DNA of 64,000 bases from Cellulosilyticum sp. (GCA_015058045.1 SVDC01000006.1:1-64000), one strand, 5' to 3'; counted from the first letter of the stretch, positions 36,316 through 47,141 are shown. Numbers and translations: made by a program. Notes: generated by a model not told the origin, from the sequence alone.

Positions 36316-37233
36316 TTATTCTTTTGTAGCTCCCAATGTAATACCTTTTTGGAAATAACGTTGGAAGAACGGATAAGCAAGAATAATTGGTCCAATAGCG
36401 ACAATAGCCATTGCCATACGAGCTGTTTCAGTTGGAATATTAGATAAATCTACGGCACCACCACGTCCAGATGCGGCAACAATACTATCTACTTTCTTTT
36501 GCATGTTATAAAGTAAGTATTGTAGGTTATAGTGATCAGACTTTGTAATATAAAGTAATGGGTAATACCAGTCATTCCAGTATACCAACATACTAAATAA
36601 CATAACGGTTGCAAGTGCTGGCTTAGCAAGTGGTAATACAATCTTGAAGAATGTATAGTATTCGCTACTACCATCAATTTGAGCTGCTTCAATTAAGCTC
36701 TTAGGTACATTTGTTCTATAGAATGTACGAATAATCATGACATAAAACGCACTAAATAATGAAGGTAAAATGATTGCAAGATAATTATCTTTTAATCCTA
36801 ATAATCTAACATATACCATGTAAGTTGGAATTAATCCCCCTGAGAAAAGCATGGTAATAACTGCAATTAAGTTAAAAAGTGATTTTTGTTTAAAATCATC
36901 TCTGGCAAGAGGGTACGCATACATTGCCATAATGAGAAGACCTAAAATCCCCCCAAATACTGTACAACCAATCGTAACCAAATAAGCCTTGCCAATTGCA
37001 CCAAAGTTGCCAAAAATATATTCGTAAGCTGATAAACTAAATTCCTTTGGAATAATACTATATCCATAAGTTGGAATAGAGATTTCATCGGTTAAAGATA
37101 CCATTAACACTAACACTAATGGATACATACATAAAATAGCTAAAATAATAAAGAATATATTCAATAAAATATTTGTTGATTTTTTAATTTGTACACCAGT
37201 AACAACTGACTCCATTTCTACATTTGAATCCAT
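36316..37233 (-). CDS. ABC transporter permease, LplC/MalG-like
   Basis: This 305-residue inner-membrane permease has about six membrane segments, from NILLNIFFIILAILCMYPLV near residue 22 on. The cytoplasmic EAA loop, which contacts the ATPase, reads EAAQIDGSSEYYTFFKIVLP near 192-211. It pairs with the neighbouring LplB-like permease (15 bases upstream). No ATPase gene is in the cluster, as is normal for this family, where a shared MsmX-type ATPase serves several transporters. Confidence 0.9.
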   Translation of the reverse strand: MDSNVEMESVVTGVQIKKSTNILLNIFFIILAILCMYPLVLVLMVSLTDEISIPTYGYSIIPKEFSLSAYEYIFGNFGAIGKAYLVTIGCTVFGGILGLLIMAMYAYPLARDDFKQKSLFNLIAVITMLFSGGLIPTYMVYVRLLGLKDNYLAIILPSLFSAFYVMIIRTFYRTNVPKSLIEAAQIDGSSEYYTFFKIVLPLAKPALATVMLFSMLVYWNDWYYPLLYITKSDHYNLQYLLYNMQKKVDSIVAASGRGGAVDLSNIPTETARMAMAIVAIGPIILAYPFFQRYFQKGITLGATKE

Positions 37234-37248
37234 ACTTCGCCCTCCTTC

Positions 37249-38181
37249 CTAGATAATGGCACTATCTTTATCATATTTTCTAACGATTGCATTAAAGCCT
37301 AAAATAATAATTAATCCTAATACAGATTGATAGAAACCTGCTGCAGCTGATAATCCAATATCGCCTGTCATAGAAAATGCACGATATACATAAGTATCGA
37401 TTGTATTCGTTATATCAAACAACATTCCTGAATTTTTAGGAACAGTATAGAATAGACCCATATCTGTATAGAACATTCTTCCTAATCGAAGTAATACAAG
37501 TGTAATACAAAGCGGAATTAAACTTGGAAGCGTAATATGTACAATTTGTTGGAATCTTGTAGCACCATCAACTGCTGCTGCTTCAAATAATTCCTGATTA
37601 ACACCTGATACAGCTGCAAGATAAACAATTGTATCATATCCGGTCCACTTCCATGTATTAACCAGAACTAAGATAATTGGCCAGTATTCTGGTGTGGTAT
37701 ACCAGCCTATTTTTTCAAAACCTAATGATTGAAGTAACCCATTAATTGAGCCATATTCATCACTTAACAAACCAAATGCAATATAACTTGCTACTACCCA
37801 TGAAAGGAAGTGGGGAATAAAATAAATGCTTTGATATACTTTAGCTGCCTTCTTATTACGTAATTCATTTAAGCAAATTGCTAAAAAGATTGGTACAATA
37901 ATACCAATGATGATAAAAACTAAGTTATAACCAATGGTGTTTCTAGTAATCAGCCAAGCATCATTAGACTTAAATAAGTATTCAAAGTTTTTAAGTCCAT
38001 TCCAACCTGATCCCCAGAACTTTTGCACTGTGTTCATTTTTCTAAATGCGAAAACCAAACCAAACATTGGCATGTAATTGTTAATCAGCATGACAATGAG
38101 TCCTGGAAGAAGCATTGACAAAAGTGCAATGTTTTTCTTTTTCTTCTTTTTTGCCTTTATGGCATTTTGCATACTGTTCAT
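37249..38181 (-). CDS. ABC transporter permease, LplB-like
   Basis: This 310-residue inner-membrane permease starts with a lysine-rich tail (KAKKKKKKN) and then about six membrane segments beginning IALLSMLLPGLIVMLI. The EAA loop is EAAAVDGATRFQQIVHITLP near 206-225. It is the first gene of the transporter operon (permease, permease, binding protein). The sensor genes lie just upstream behind a terminator, so it probably has its own regulated promoter. Confidence 0.9.
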   Translation of the reverse strand: MNSMQNAIKAKKKKKKNIALLSMLLPGLIVMLINNYMPMFGLVFAFRKMNTVQKFWGSGWNGLKNFEYLFKSNDAWLITRNTIGYNLVFIIIGIIVPIFLAICLNELRNKKAAKVYQSIYFIPHFLSWVVASYIAFGLLSDEYGSINGLLQSLGFEKIGWYTTPEYWPIILVLVNTWKWTGYDTIVYLAAVSGVNQELFEAAAVDGATRFQQIVHITLPSLIPLCITLVLLRLGRMFYTDMGLFYTVPKNSGMLFDITNTIDTYVYRAFSMTGDIGLSAAAGFYQSVLGLIIILGFNAIVRKYDKDSAII

Positions 38182-38276
38182 TCACTTCACCTCTCCTTGA
38201 CTTTATGTTATAACTTTTTACCATTTTTATTAATAGACTATGTTGTCTTTTTGTATATTTTCAATCGAATGTTTTT

Positions 38277-38347
38277 AAACAAAAAAATGCAACATCAACT
38301 AAAAATGATATGCTAACCATATATTTTTTAATTAATGTTGCATTTTA
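38277..38347 (-). terminator. Terminator between response-regulator gene and ABC operon
   Basis: Arms AAAATGCAACAT (38284-38295) and ATGTTGCATTTT (38334-38345) enclose a further paired inner stem, with a T run after it on the minus strand. It separates the two-component genes from the transporter genes. Confidence 0.8.
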
Positions 38348-38373
38348 TCTTAAAACTTTTATACAAATTTGCA

Positions 38374-39984
38374 CTATAGTTGACTATCTTTATACTCTGT
38401 AGGTGTCATATTCACATATTTCTTAAATATCTTTGAAAAGTAATGTGGATCTTGTATACCAACAAGTTCAGCAATCTCATAAGTTTTATATTGATTTCCT
38501 TTTAATAATTCTTTAGCTTTTTCAATACGCACCTCATTTAAATACTCTACAAAGTTTTTACCTAATTCTTTTTTAAACATACGACTTAAATAATAAGTAC
38601 TTACATAGGTATGTTCTGCTAACTCATTTAGTGTAATAGACATTGTATAATGATCTCGTATATAATCAATAGCATTCTGTAAAATTTGATTAATATTCTT
38701 TTTATTATATCGATTAATACGGTGTACCACGCTCATGGCCACTTCATCTAATAGACTTTGTAACTCTTTAACTTGAGTTGCCTGATCGATTAAACGATAT
38801 AAGCTAGAAATATCATGACTCAGTTCTCTATCTTGTACTTCTAAATTTTTAATAGAAATACGAATCATATTAATCTCATAGATAAGATTCCAATAAAATG
38901 TCTTTATATATTCAGGATCTAGATTCGTCTCCACTACCTTCTTTGCAATCTTCTCTAAAATCCTTTTTACATCCTCTTCATTTCCGGTTTTGATTATTTC
39001 GCATAATTCCTTATCTATCCCATCAAAAGCTAAATGATCTTGCCCTTGATAAAAACCATTTAAGTCTCTATATAGAATAATAGAACTATTCCCCATGTAA
39101 AATCGATAAGATAAGGCGTTTTTGCATTCTTGCATCTTTTTATGAAGTTCACCTACTTCATAACCTTTTGTACTAATAGAAATGCTTACTGTAAAATCAA
39201 AACAACTTTCCACTAATTGTTGCACACTATGTACTTTTTTATAAACAGTGTCCTCAAGGAGCTCATCATCACTATCGCTACTAATGATAAAAGCAATTTG
39301 GCGGTTATTGAGTACAATTTTTTCCACTTTATAAGATTCTGTAAACATCTCTTCTACTGTATTAATAATACCAAATTGATAAAGTTGCCTTTGATAAGGT
39401 TCTCTCTTCTTTGTATCACTATCCATATCAATAATAATCATAATAAACTCATCAATTTCTACACCATACATTTTAAAGGCTTCTTTAATCTCTTCTTCAT
39501 TAATGTTAATTTGAAAAATAATATCATATAGTAGTTTTTCTTTTAGTATAGGAATACTTTCATCAAAGCACTTTCTAAGCTTTTTAATCTCCAACTGATG
39601 ATCGATCTGATATTTAAGCTCCATTACTGCACGTCTAACAACCTCACAAATCCCCTCTATACTAGATGGTTTTAAAATATAATCAAACGCTCCAATCTTT
39701 ATGGCTTCTTGCATATAAGAAAACTCTCTATATCCTGAAAGAATAATAAACTTACAGTGAGGTACAATTTCTCTAGCTTGCTTAATCATTTCTAATCCAT
39801 TAATTTCAGGCATATTAATGTCGGCAAATACAATATCCGGCTCATGGGCTTGAATTTTTTCTAAACCTTCAACGCCATCACTTGCTTCTCCGCAAATTTC
39901 ACATTGATACTTTTTCCAATTAATAATATTAATAAGTCCCTTACGTATTGTTGGTTCATCGTCAATAATCAGTACCTTAAACAC
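38374..39984 (-). CDS. YesN-type response regulator, REC-AraC
   Basis: This 536-residue transcription factor has an N-terminal receiver domain (1-125) with acidic pocket Asp 8/Asp 9, phosphoacceptor Asp 55 in FADINMPE and the Lys in YILKPSS near 103. A long linker region follows. The C-terminal AraC-type double helix-turn-helix (about 435-536) has LAEHTYVSTYYLSRMFKKE and IAELVGIQDPHYFSKIFKKY. It is expected to activate the downstream ABC operon when phosphorylated. Its start overlaps the kinase stop, showing translational coupling. Confidence 0.93.
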   Translation of the reverse strand: MFKVLIIDDEPTIRKGLINIINWKKYQCEICGEASDGVEGLEKIQAHEPDIVFADINMPEINGLEMIKQAREIVPHCKFIILSGYREFSYMQEAIKIGAFDYILKPSSIEGICEVVRRAVMELKYQIDHQLEIKKLRKCFDESIPILKEKLLYDIIFQININEEEIKEAFKMYGVEIDEFIMIIIDMDSDTKKREPYQRQLYQFGIINTVEEMFTESYKVEKIVLNNRQIAFIISSDSDDELLEDTVYKKVHSVQQLVESCFDFTVSISISTKGYEVGELHKKMQECKNALSYRFYMGNSSIILYRDLNGFYQGQDHLAFDGIDKELCEIIKTGNEEDVKRILEKIAKKVVETNLDPEYIKTFYWNLIYEINMIRISIKNLEVQDRELSHDISSLYRLIDQATQVKELQSLLDEVAMSVVHRINRYNKKNINQILQNAIDYIRDHYTMSITLNELAEHTYVSTYYLSRMFKKELGKNFVEYLNEVRIEKAKELLKGNQYKTYEIAELVGIQDPHYFSKIFKKYVNMTPTEYKDSQL

Positions 39985-41767
39985 CTTGTTTTCCTCCTTT
40001 ATCTGTCATTGGAACATAAAATTTCATTTTTGTATAACCTTCATATTCACTTTCTATTTCCAATCCATATTCCTGTCCAAAAAATAACTTTAGCCTTCCA
40101 TTTACATTAGCAAGTCCAATACTCTTTCGATTGGTTCCCAGTAAATAATCATGGTTATCTTCTTTAAAAATCTGATTCATATCTGCCACTTCTTCAGGTG
40201 TCATGCCTTTTCCATTATCTCTAATTTCTATATAAATCTTATCTTCTTGCTTTTTAATAGTTAAGGAAATAACCCCTTTAGTCCTTATGCGATCAATTCC
40301 ATGATAAATAGCATTTTCAACAAGCGGCTGCAAAATCAACTTAGGTACTTCATAATGTAATAAACTTTTATCAATACAACTTTCATAAGTTAAGCGTTCA
40401 CCATATCGATTTTTCATAATCAACAAATAACTATCTATATACTTAAGTTCTTTGCTTAGAGGTACCATAGGACTTCCTTTACCAATGCTTGCTTCCATTA
40501 GAGCACTTAGAGAAGTCACCATATCTCTTATTTCAGGTACATTATTAAGTTGTGCCATCCAATTAATAGATTCAAGTGTATTAAATAAAAAGTGTGGATT
40601 AATTTGCGCCTGCAATGCTTTAAGCTCAGACTCTTTTCTGGTTAATTGCTCTTTATACACTCTATTTAATAAATTATCTATCTCACAAGACATTTTATTA
40701 AAACATTTACTGAGATAACCTAGTTCATCTTCACGATCTACCAATACTTCTTCATGAATATTTTCTTGTTCAACTTTTTTGATACTATATACTAAACGAT
40801 TAATAGGTTCCAAGATATCCATCGCCATAAGTACACTAAAAATAGATAAGATAAGTACTGTACAAATCATAATCATCATAAATAACATTCTAAAATGTTC
40901 CATTTCCTGTCTAAATAAATCTTTAAGTGATGCTTTTGCAATGATTTTCCACGGCGTACCTGTTATATTCATATAGGCCATCATTTCATGTGTCCGCTGT
41001 TCAATTTTATAATTCCATTCCTCATTTTGCTGACTTAACCAATTGGTTTCTTGCTGACTCATCTGTTTCCTATCCATACCAATAATCCAGTAATTATCTT
41101 GAGATAAAATTTGTATACTTTCCATAAACTCTGTAGATAAATCAATATACACATCCTTAAGCTTTTCTCTATTGATTTGTAGGATAATAAGCCCCTTTTC
41201 ACTAAAATCATCTACCCCATGAATCATACGTACAAAATATAAATCCGCCTCTTTATCATCAATCTTATCAAAATACCATGTTGGCATACGTTTTGCACTT
41301 CTTGCTGCCCTAAGCATCTCCTCTATCGGCAAAGCTTCTTCCTCTATATTGACACCTCCTGCATTGAGGTCATAGCTATACACTTTTCCATCTAATCCTA
41401 CAATAGCAACTCTTTGCAGTTTGTCACTGGCCTTACAAATTCTACGAAGAGATTGATAGCAAATCTCTTTAAGCTGTTCCTGTACTTCGTCTTGATACTG
41501 GTCATCTAAGACTGCATACATATTTTGATCATAGAGAATATCATTAGTAATACCAGATAAATTATCTGAAAAATCATTCAATCTAAGTTCTATCATCTTT
41601 AATAAATCCGCTGTATAATTAACACATTTATTTTGAATAATGGATTCTGTATTTTTATAAAGCATTGTTCCCATAAAAACCATAGGAATAATAATTTGAA
41701 CCGAAAACAATAGCAATAACTTTTGTCTAATAGATAACTTTTTATAGTATTGTTTTAAGTACTTCAA
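39977..41767 (-). CDS. YesM-type sensor histidine kinase
   Basis: This 596-residue membrane kinase has two membrane segments (about 17-36 and 292-315) enclosing an extracellular sensing domain of about 250 residues. A HAMP linker precedes the His_kinase motif QAQINPHFLFNTLESINWM with the phosphorylated His. The ATP-binding domain has the N box VENAIYHGID and the G box RDNGKGMTPEE. It lies between a membrane-anchored binding protein and its response regulator, which it overlaps. The ligand is probably the same solute the ABC transporter takes up. Confidence 0.92.
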   Translation of the reverse strand: MKYLKQYYKKLSIRQKLLLLFSVQIIIPMVFMGTMLYKNTESIIQNKCVNYTADLLKMIELRLNDFSDNLSGITNDILYDQNMYAVLDDQYQDEVQEQLKEICYQSLRRICKASDKLQRVAIVGLDGKVYSYDLNAGGVNIEEEALPIEEMLRAARSAKRMPTWYFDKIDDKEADLYFVRMIHGVDDFSEKGLIILQINREKLKDVYIDLSTEFMESIQILSQDNYWIIGMDRKQMSQQETNWLSQQNEEWNYKIEQRTHEMMAYMNITGTPWKIIAKASLKDLFRQEMEHFRMLFMMIMICTVLILSIFSVLMAMDILEPINRLVYSIKKVEQENIHEEVLVDREDELGYLSKCFNKMSCEIDNLLNRVYKEQLTRKESELKALQAQINPHFLFNTLESINWMAQLNNVPEIRDMVTSLSALMEASIGKGSPMVPLSKELKYIDSYLLIMKNRYGERLTYESCIDKSLLHYEVPKLILQPLVENAIYHGIDRIRTKGVISLTIKKQEDKIYIEIRDNGKGMTPEEVADMNQIFKEDNHDYLLGTNRKSIGLANVNGRLKLFFGQEYGLEIESEYEGYTKMKFYVPMTDKGGKQGV

Positions 41768-41778
41768 TTGTCTCCCCC

Positions 41779-43101
41779 CTACTCCTGTAGCTGAGCCATT
41801 GCATCTTCTACCTGCTCACACAGATTTTCTGGTGTTAATGTTCCTCTTAATACAGATGAGAATTTTTTAATCATTATATTTTCCCATATATTTCTATTAA
41901 TAAACCAATCTACAGCCCCCACTAGCTCTTTAGACTGCTGCACTAAAGCATCCCCTTTATTGCCCATGATACTTTCTTCTGCTGCATATTGATTCAGTTC
42001 AATATTACTAATAAATCCAGCATCCTCTGCCAGAATTGCTACATTCTCAGGCGCTGTTAATTCCTTTAAGATTGTTATACAATAATCCCTTAACTTCTCA
42101 TCTTCCCAAGCTTTCTTGCTCATATGAAAGATTCCATTCCCACATCCATATATAATTGCCGTAGAATCTGCCTTGCCATTTGGCATATCCGGAAATGGGA
42201 TAATATCCACCGATGTACTAAAACGACTCAATACATTATCTCCTATAAGCCATGATCCTTGCACAATCATTGCTGCCTTTTTTTCAATAAATAATTCATT
42301 TCTCTTTTTATCATCTATGCTATACCAATTAGTTGGAAAAGCCCCTAAGTCGTAGAGTTCTTTCATATAATACATAGCATCTTTAAAACAACTCTTAAGT
42401 CTACCTTCTTCATTAAAAGGCTGCTCCACATCTTCTTTTCCTCCTAACTTCATGACCATATTTTGATAAATATAACTGCCTTCTGCCGTTTGATTATAAG
42501 CAATTGGAATAATATCATGTGCTTTAAAAACATCTACAGCTACTAAAAGCTCTTCATACGTAGTAGGTATTTTCACATTGTACTGCTCAAATAAATCTCT
42601 ATTAATAAATAGCCCTTCATAAATGAGTTCAATAGGCAAACCATATATTCTCCCATCTACCGTTACAGTATCCCATGTTGATTCTTTAAATTGTTTATAC
42701 CAGGTAGGATTCGCTTCTAAAAGTTCCGTTAAGTCTGCTACTTTCTCCTCTTTAACCAATAACTGAAAATCCGACCCTGGCCACAGGCCAAAAACATCAG
42801 GATCATTTCCACTTGCAAAATCCATCTTCAAAATAGGTAGAAATTCTGATCCTGCTATAGAATAGTCTTCAATCTCTAAATATGCATATCTCTCACCTAA
42901 ACGATTGAAAATCTCCTTAATTTTAGCTGCTCTGCTATCATAAGCTCCCCAGCTACTCATAAAAGTAATCTTCTCTTTTTGATTAAAAGCTTCCATTGGC
43001 TTAATTTTCACAGTCTCATGCCTATTCATTAAAAAGAACGTCCATACAAAAATTAAACATAAGATGATTGAGATTAATGCAATAATATATTTCTTACGCA
43101 T
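41779..43101 (-). CDS. Membrane-anchored solute-binding protein (family 1), likely co-sensor
   Basis: This 440-residue protein has a basic N-terminus and one hydrophobic segment (residues 7-25) without a lipobox Cys, so it is probably tethered by an uncleaved anchor. The SBP_bac_1 fold follows, with WPGSDFQLLVKEEKVADLTE and GRIYGLPIELIYEGLFIN. It lies 11 bases before the YesM-type kinase, separate from the ABC operon that has its own lipoprotein. In similar systems a binding protein presents the sugar to the kinase. I infer a sensing rather than a transport role. Confidence 0.85.
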   Translation of the reverse strand: MRKKYIIALISIILCLIFVWTFFLMNRHETVKIKPMEAFNQKEKITFMSSWGAYDSRAAKIKEIFNRLGERYAYLEIEDYSIAGSEFLPILKMDFASGNDPDVFGLWPGSDFQLLVKEEKVADLTELLEANPTWYKQFKESTWDTVTVDGRIYGLPIELIYEGLFINRDLFEQYNVKIPTTYEELLVAVDVFKAHDIIPIAYNQTAEGSYIYQNMVMKLGGKEDVEQPFNEEGRLKSCFKDAMYYMKELYDLGAFPTNWYSIDDKKRNELFIEKKAAMIVQGSWLIGDNVLSRFSTSVDIIPFPDMPNGKADSTAIIYGCGNGIFHMSKKAWEDEKLRDYCITILKELTAPENVAILAEDAGFISNIELNQYAAEESIMGNKGDALVQQSKELVGAVDWFINRNIWENIMIKKFSSVLRGTLTPENLCEQVEDAMAQLQE

Positions 43102-43260
43102 TTCACTCCCCCTTATTTAGTACAATTTAATAATAAAAAGCTTACTTGCTTGTCTTAAATCGCCGGATTGAATAACCCCTTTTCTATATTATCACATTTT
43201 AACATAATTTTCATACTATATTAATCTTTTCACAAGATTTAATGCGCTATTTTGTACAAA

Positions 43261-43286
43261 ATAAAAAGAAGTCTCTCGACTTCTTC
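43261..43286 (-). terminator. Rho-independent terminator of the DUF523 gene
   Basis: A GAAGTC / GACTTC stem with a four-base loop (GAGA) is followed by TTTTTATTTT on the minus strand, directly after the DUF523 stop. Confidence 0.8.
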
Positions 43287-43287
43287 A

Positions 43288-43734
43288 TTACTTTAATGAT
43301 TTTTCAGTTTTCACTTGTATACCTGATTGTAATAATAACTCTGCTGTAACGCCATTGCCATCTACTAGTTCACCTTTAAATTCACCATTATATACTTTCC
43401 CTTTGCCACAAGAAGGAGAATTAGCTTTCAATATAGCTTCCTTAATTTGATGAATCTTAGCTAGTTTTAATACTTCTTTAGCCCCTTGAAGAAAACATGA
43501 GGTTACATCTTCTCCCTGGTCATTTAATATTCTTGCTCTTCCTTCTAAAACATCTTTTGCAGAGCCTCCCACAATTTCTGCTGGATGCCTTGGTATCGGT
43601 AGACCACCTAATACTTCGGGACAAACCTGTAAAACCTCTTGATCTTGGCAATAAGCAATAACTGCTTCATTATAATTGTCTCCTCCACTATACTTGCATT
43701 TTTCACCACATAAACAACTACTTACCAGAATCAT
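43288..43734 (-). CDS. DUF523 family protein
   Basis: This encodes 148 residues. I chose ATG 43734, with GGAGG seven bases upstream. Conserved cysteines lie in SSCLCGEKCKYSGGDN near the start and in a CPEVLGG motif; NSPSCGKGKVYNGEF completes the typical DUF523 pattern. The Cys-rich motifs suggest metal or thiol chemistry but the function is unknown. It is transcribed from its own region just after clpB. Confidence 0.85.
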   Translation of the reverse strand: MILVSSCLCGEKCKYSGGDNYNEAVIAYCQDQEVLQVCPEVLGGLPIPRHPAEIVGGSAKDVLEGRARILNDQGEDVTSCFLQGAKEVLKLAKIHQIKEAILKANSPSCGKGKVYNGEFKGELVDGNGVTAELLLQSGIQVKTEKSLK

Positions 43735-43805
43735 ACTGTTTCCTCCCACTATCTTAGTTAGTCCATCTTTAATTTTTCAAACTTCATTTTTAATAGATGC
43801 TTATA

Positions 43806-46412
43806 CTAATTTTGCTCTATATTAACTGTTAAATGCTCTCCATCATAATCCACAATAAAGGTTGAAAATGGTTGTACTTCTCCTGCAATCAAAGTTCTAG
43901 CAATTAATGTCTCTACTTTGCGTTGTAAAAATCTTCTAAGCGGCCTTGCTCCAAATACAGGATCGAAGCCCTGATCTGCTACATAATCTCTTGCACGTTC
44001 TGTTAAACGAACTTGTAATTGTTTATCTTCAAGACGTTTTTCTAAATCTCTCTCTAATAAAGAAACAATCTTAACAATTTCTTGCTTTTGAAGTGGCTTA
44101 TAAATGACAATTTCATCTAGTCGGTTTAAAAATTCTGGCCTAAAGTGTGTCTTTAGTAAACTATCAACTGATTCTCTAGCTGCTTCATCAATTTCACCAT
44201 CTTCTTTAATACCATCTAAAATAAATTGAGAACCTAAATTAGAAGTTAAGATAATAATAGTATTTTTAAAATCTACTACACGTCCTTTGGAATCTGTTAC
44301 ACGTCCATCATCTAAGATTTGAAGAAGTACATTAAATACATCAGGATGTGCTTTTTCTACTTCATCAAACAAAATCACTGCATAAGGTTTTCTACGAACA
44401 GCTTCTGTTAATTGCCCACCTTCTTCGTATCCTACATATCCTGGAGGTGCTCCAATAAGTCTTGCTACCGAATGCTTCTCCATATATTCACTCATATCAA
44501 TACGAATCATATTATGCTCATCATCAAATAAAGCTTCTGCCAATGCTTTTGCAAGTTCTGTTTTTCCTACACCTGTAGGCCCTAGGAAGAGGAACGAACC
44601 TATCGGTCTTCTTGGATCTTTAATTCCTGCACGAGAACGTAGGATGGCATCTGTTACTGTATTTACTGCTTCATTTTGCCCAATAACACGTTTGTGTAAG
44701 ATTTCTTCTAAACGCAGTAATTTATGGCGTTCCCCTTCCATGAGTTTTGTAATCGGGATTTGTGTCCAACGTGAAATAATTTTCGCAATTTCTTCCTCGT
44801 TGACTTTATCTCGAAGTAAAGTATTTTCACCACTTGCCTGTGCTTTAGCTTCTGCTTCTTCAAGTTTTTTTCTAAGCTCAGGAATAACACCATATTTCAG
44901 CTCAGCTGCTTTATTATAGTTGTACTCACGTTCGGCTTGTTGCATATTGGCTGTTTCTGTTTCAATTTGCTCTTTAATCTGTCTTACTGAAGTAATCACT
45001 TCTTTTTCATTTTCCCATTGGACTTTCATCGCCTTAAATTTTTCTCGAAGCTCTGCTAATTCTTTTTGAGTTTCTGCTAGATTTTGCTTAGAAATAGGAT
45101 CCTCTTCTTTCTTAAGTGCTGTTTCCGCAATTTCTAGCTGAAGCATCTTACGTGCAATTTCATCCAATTCTACTGGCATCGAATCAATTTCTGTTCTTAA
45201 TAAGGCACATGCTTCATCTACTAAGTCAATGGCTTTATCAGGTAAAAAACGGTCAGATATATAGCGATCAGATAATGTAGCTGCTGCAATAAGTGCATTA
45301 TCTTGAATTTGTACCCCATGATAAATTTCATAACGCTCTTTAATACCACGTAAAATAGCAATAGTATCCTCAACAGTTGGTTCATCCACCATAACAGGTT
45401 GGAAACGTCTTGCAAGTGCTGCGTCCTTTTCAATATATTGTCTGTATTCATTAAGGGTTGTGGCACCAATACAATGAAGTTCTCCTCTAGCAAGCATAGG
45501 TTTTAATAAATTTCCTGCATCCATAGAGCCTTCTGTTTTACCTGCTCCTACAATGGTATGAAGCTCATCAATAAATAAAATAATTTTACCTTCACTTTTC
45601 TTAACTTCTTGTAAAACAGCTTTTAATCTTTCTTCAAACTCTCCACGATATTTAGCCCCTGCAATAAGTGAACCCATATCAAGAGAGAAAATACGTCTAT
45701 CTCTTAAAGTTTCTGGTACATCTCCACGTACGATACGTTGAGCTAGCCCTTCAGCAATAGCCGTTTTACCTACACCTGGTTCACCAATTAAAACTGGATT
45801 ATTTTTAGTTTTACGTGAAAGAATACGAATCACATTTCGAATCTCGCTATCACGTCCAATAACAGGATCTATTTTATGTGCTCTAGCACGTTCCACCAAA
45901 TCATAACCATACTTATTTAACACATCATAAGTGCCTTCTGGTTCTTCACTTGTTACATGCATATTACCACGAATTTCTTTTAAGATATTCATGAAATTCT
46001 TCTTATCGATAGCATAAGCTCCTAAAATTTTACCCATTTCCCCTGTAGCCGTCTCAATTAATCCTAACATTAAGTGTTCTACAGAAATATATTCATCTTG
46101 CATTTTCTGTGCTAATCTTTCACTTTGACTTAAAGCTCTATCGGTTTCACTTGAAACATAGACTTTATCTAGTTCTCGACCAGGTCCACTCACACGTGGT
46201 AATCTACTAATAGCCTCTCCAACAGATTGTGTCATAGCCTCTACATTTACATTCATTTTCGTTAAAATCTGCGGAATTAACCCTTGTGATTGTGTCAGTA
46301 ATGAGTATAAAAGATGCAAAGGTTCAATTTGATTATTTTGATAAGAAATAGCCATTTGCTGCGCATTTTGTATAGCTTCCATTGATTTCTTTGTAAAGTT
46401 TTGTCCATTCAT
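43806..46412 (-). CDS. clpB: ATP-dependent chaperone ClpB
   Basis: This 868-residue disaggregase rescues heat-aggregated proteins with DnaK. The N-domain covers about 1-145. AAA module 1 has Walker [10 protein letters not shown] and Walker [10 protein letters not shown]. The coiled-coil middle domain (about 410-520) is what separates ClpB from ClpA/ClpC. AAA module 2 has GPTGVGKTE and [10 protein letters not shown]. There is no ClpP-binding loop evident. No CIRCE or CtsR box is visible in the 55 bases upstream. Its nearest upstream neighbour is a ribbon-helix-helix gene in the same direction, so it may be co-transcribed. Confidence 0.96.
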   Translation of the reverse strand: MNGQNFTKKSMEAIQNAQQMAISYQNNQIEPLHLLYSLLTQSQGLIPQILTKMNVNVEAMTQSVGEAISRLPRVSGPGRELDKVYVSSETDRALSQSERLAQKMQDEYISVEHLMLGLIETATGEMGKILGAYAIDKKNFMNILKEIRGNMHVTSEEPEGTYDVLNKYGYDLVERARAHKIDPVIGRDSEIRNVIRILSRKTKNNPVLIGEPGVGKTAIAEGLAQRIVRGDVPETLRDRRIFSLDMGSLIAGAKYRGEFEERLKAVLQEVKKSEGKIILFIDELHTIVGAGKTEGSMDAGNLLKPMLARGELHCIGATTLNEYRQYIEKDAALARRFQPVMVDEPTVEDTIAILRGIKERYEIYHGVQIQDNALIAAATLSDRYISDRFLPDKAIDLVDEACALLRTEIDSMPVELDEIARKMLQLEIAETALKKEEDPISKQNLAETQKELAELREKFKAMKVQWENEKEVITSVRQIKEQIETETANMQQAEREYNYNKAAELKYGVIPELRKKLEEAEAKAQASGENTLLRDKVNEEEIAKIISRWTQIPITKLMEGERHKLLRLEEILHKRVIGQNEAVNTVTDAILRSRAGIKDPRRPIGSFLFLGPTGVGKTELAKALAEALFDDEHNMIRIDMSEYMEKHSVARLIGAPPGYVGYEEGGQLTEAVRRKPYAVILFDEVEKAHPDVFNVLLQILDDGRVTDSKGRVVDFKNTIIILTSNLGSQFILDGIKEDGEIDEAARESVDSLLKTHFRPEFLNRLDEIVIYKPLQKQEIVKIVSLLERDLEKRLEDKQLQVRLTERARDYVADQGFDPVFGARPLRRFLQRKVETLIARTLIAGEVQPFSTFIVDYDGEHLTVNIEQN

Positions 46413-46467
46413 CCTAATTCCTCCTTACGCCATAACATAATTTTTATTGTTAAAGGTTTCAATTTCA

Positions 46468-47118
46468 CTAAACTAAATGAGATTGACCTTGATAATGCTG
46501 CTTATAATGTTGTTTTAACAGTTGATATTGTACCTCTTCATGATTCAACTCTCCAAAATAAATCTTAAGTCCATCATCTAATCCTTTAATATAATGAGAT
46601 AACATGCTTGCTAACTCACTTTCTTGGCTCAATTTCTGAAAGGCATCTAAATGAAGTTCTCTTAACCATTTTGTCCCCTCTTCGCTCTCCCAGTGCGTTA
46701 CTTGCCACTCATTTTCAATATGGCTCCATAATTTAAAAAAATGATTAAGGTAATCATATAACAAATCACTTTGTGTACGAGAAATAATTCTCAATTGACC
46801 TGTTAACTTACCAGCTTGCTGAGCCAAATAAACAGAATACCGAATGGTTGGATTATATTTATATCTTAAAGCACTTTTTATACTGTACATATGGTCAGCC
46901 GCTTGATCTTGTATTTGGAAATGTGTAAAAGGTTTTAAACACTTGGATAAGCTATTAAATATACGTTGCAAATGCTGTTCTGGTGTTACTAAAGCAACGC
47001 GCTCCGCTAAAATTTGATTAATTAAATTGGATCGGCTTGTATGAAGCACATAAGCTAATTCATCAATCGCCTCTATTACATCATCCATTAACACTAAACT
47101 ATAAACACTTTTCTTCAC
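46468..47118 (-). CDS. Ribbon-helix-helix protein of unknown function upstream of clpB
   Basis: This encodes 216 residues. The N-terminal part has the RHH pattern: strand SVYSLVLMDDVIEAIDELAY followed by the turn HTSRSNLINQILAERVAL. RHH proteins bind DNA as dimers. The remaining 165 residues are mostly helical with no known domain and contain Trp-rich segments (FKLWSHIENEWQVTHW). It ends 56 bases before the clpB start and shares its direction. A sigma-A type promoter lies upstream of it. A regulator of stress response is a reasonable guess, but only the fold of the N-terminus is supported. Confidence 0.7.
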   Translation of the reverse strand: MKKSVYSLVLMDDVIEAIDELAYVLHTSRSNLINQILAERVALVTPEQHLQRIFNSLSKCLKPFTHFQIQDQAADHMYSIKSALRYKYNPTIRYSVYLAQQAGKLTGQLRIISRTQSDLLYDYLNHFFKLWSHIENEWQVTHWESEEGTKWLRELHLDAFQKLSQESELASMLSHYIKGLDDGLKIYFGELNHEEVQYQLLKQHYKQHYQGQSHLV

Positions 47119-47141
47119 AGCCTCACCCCTTTTCTAAAAAC

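Noticed and set aside
46413..46467. Search for CIRCE or CtsR box upstream of clpB
   Set aside because: Neither the 9-bp inverted repeat of CIRCE nor the GGTCAAA heptads of CtsR is present.
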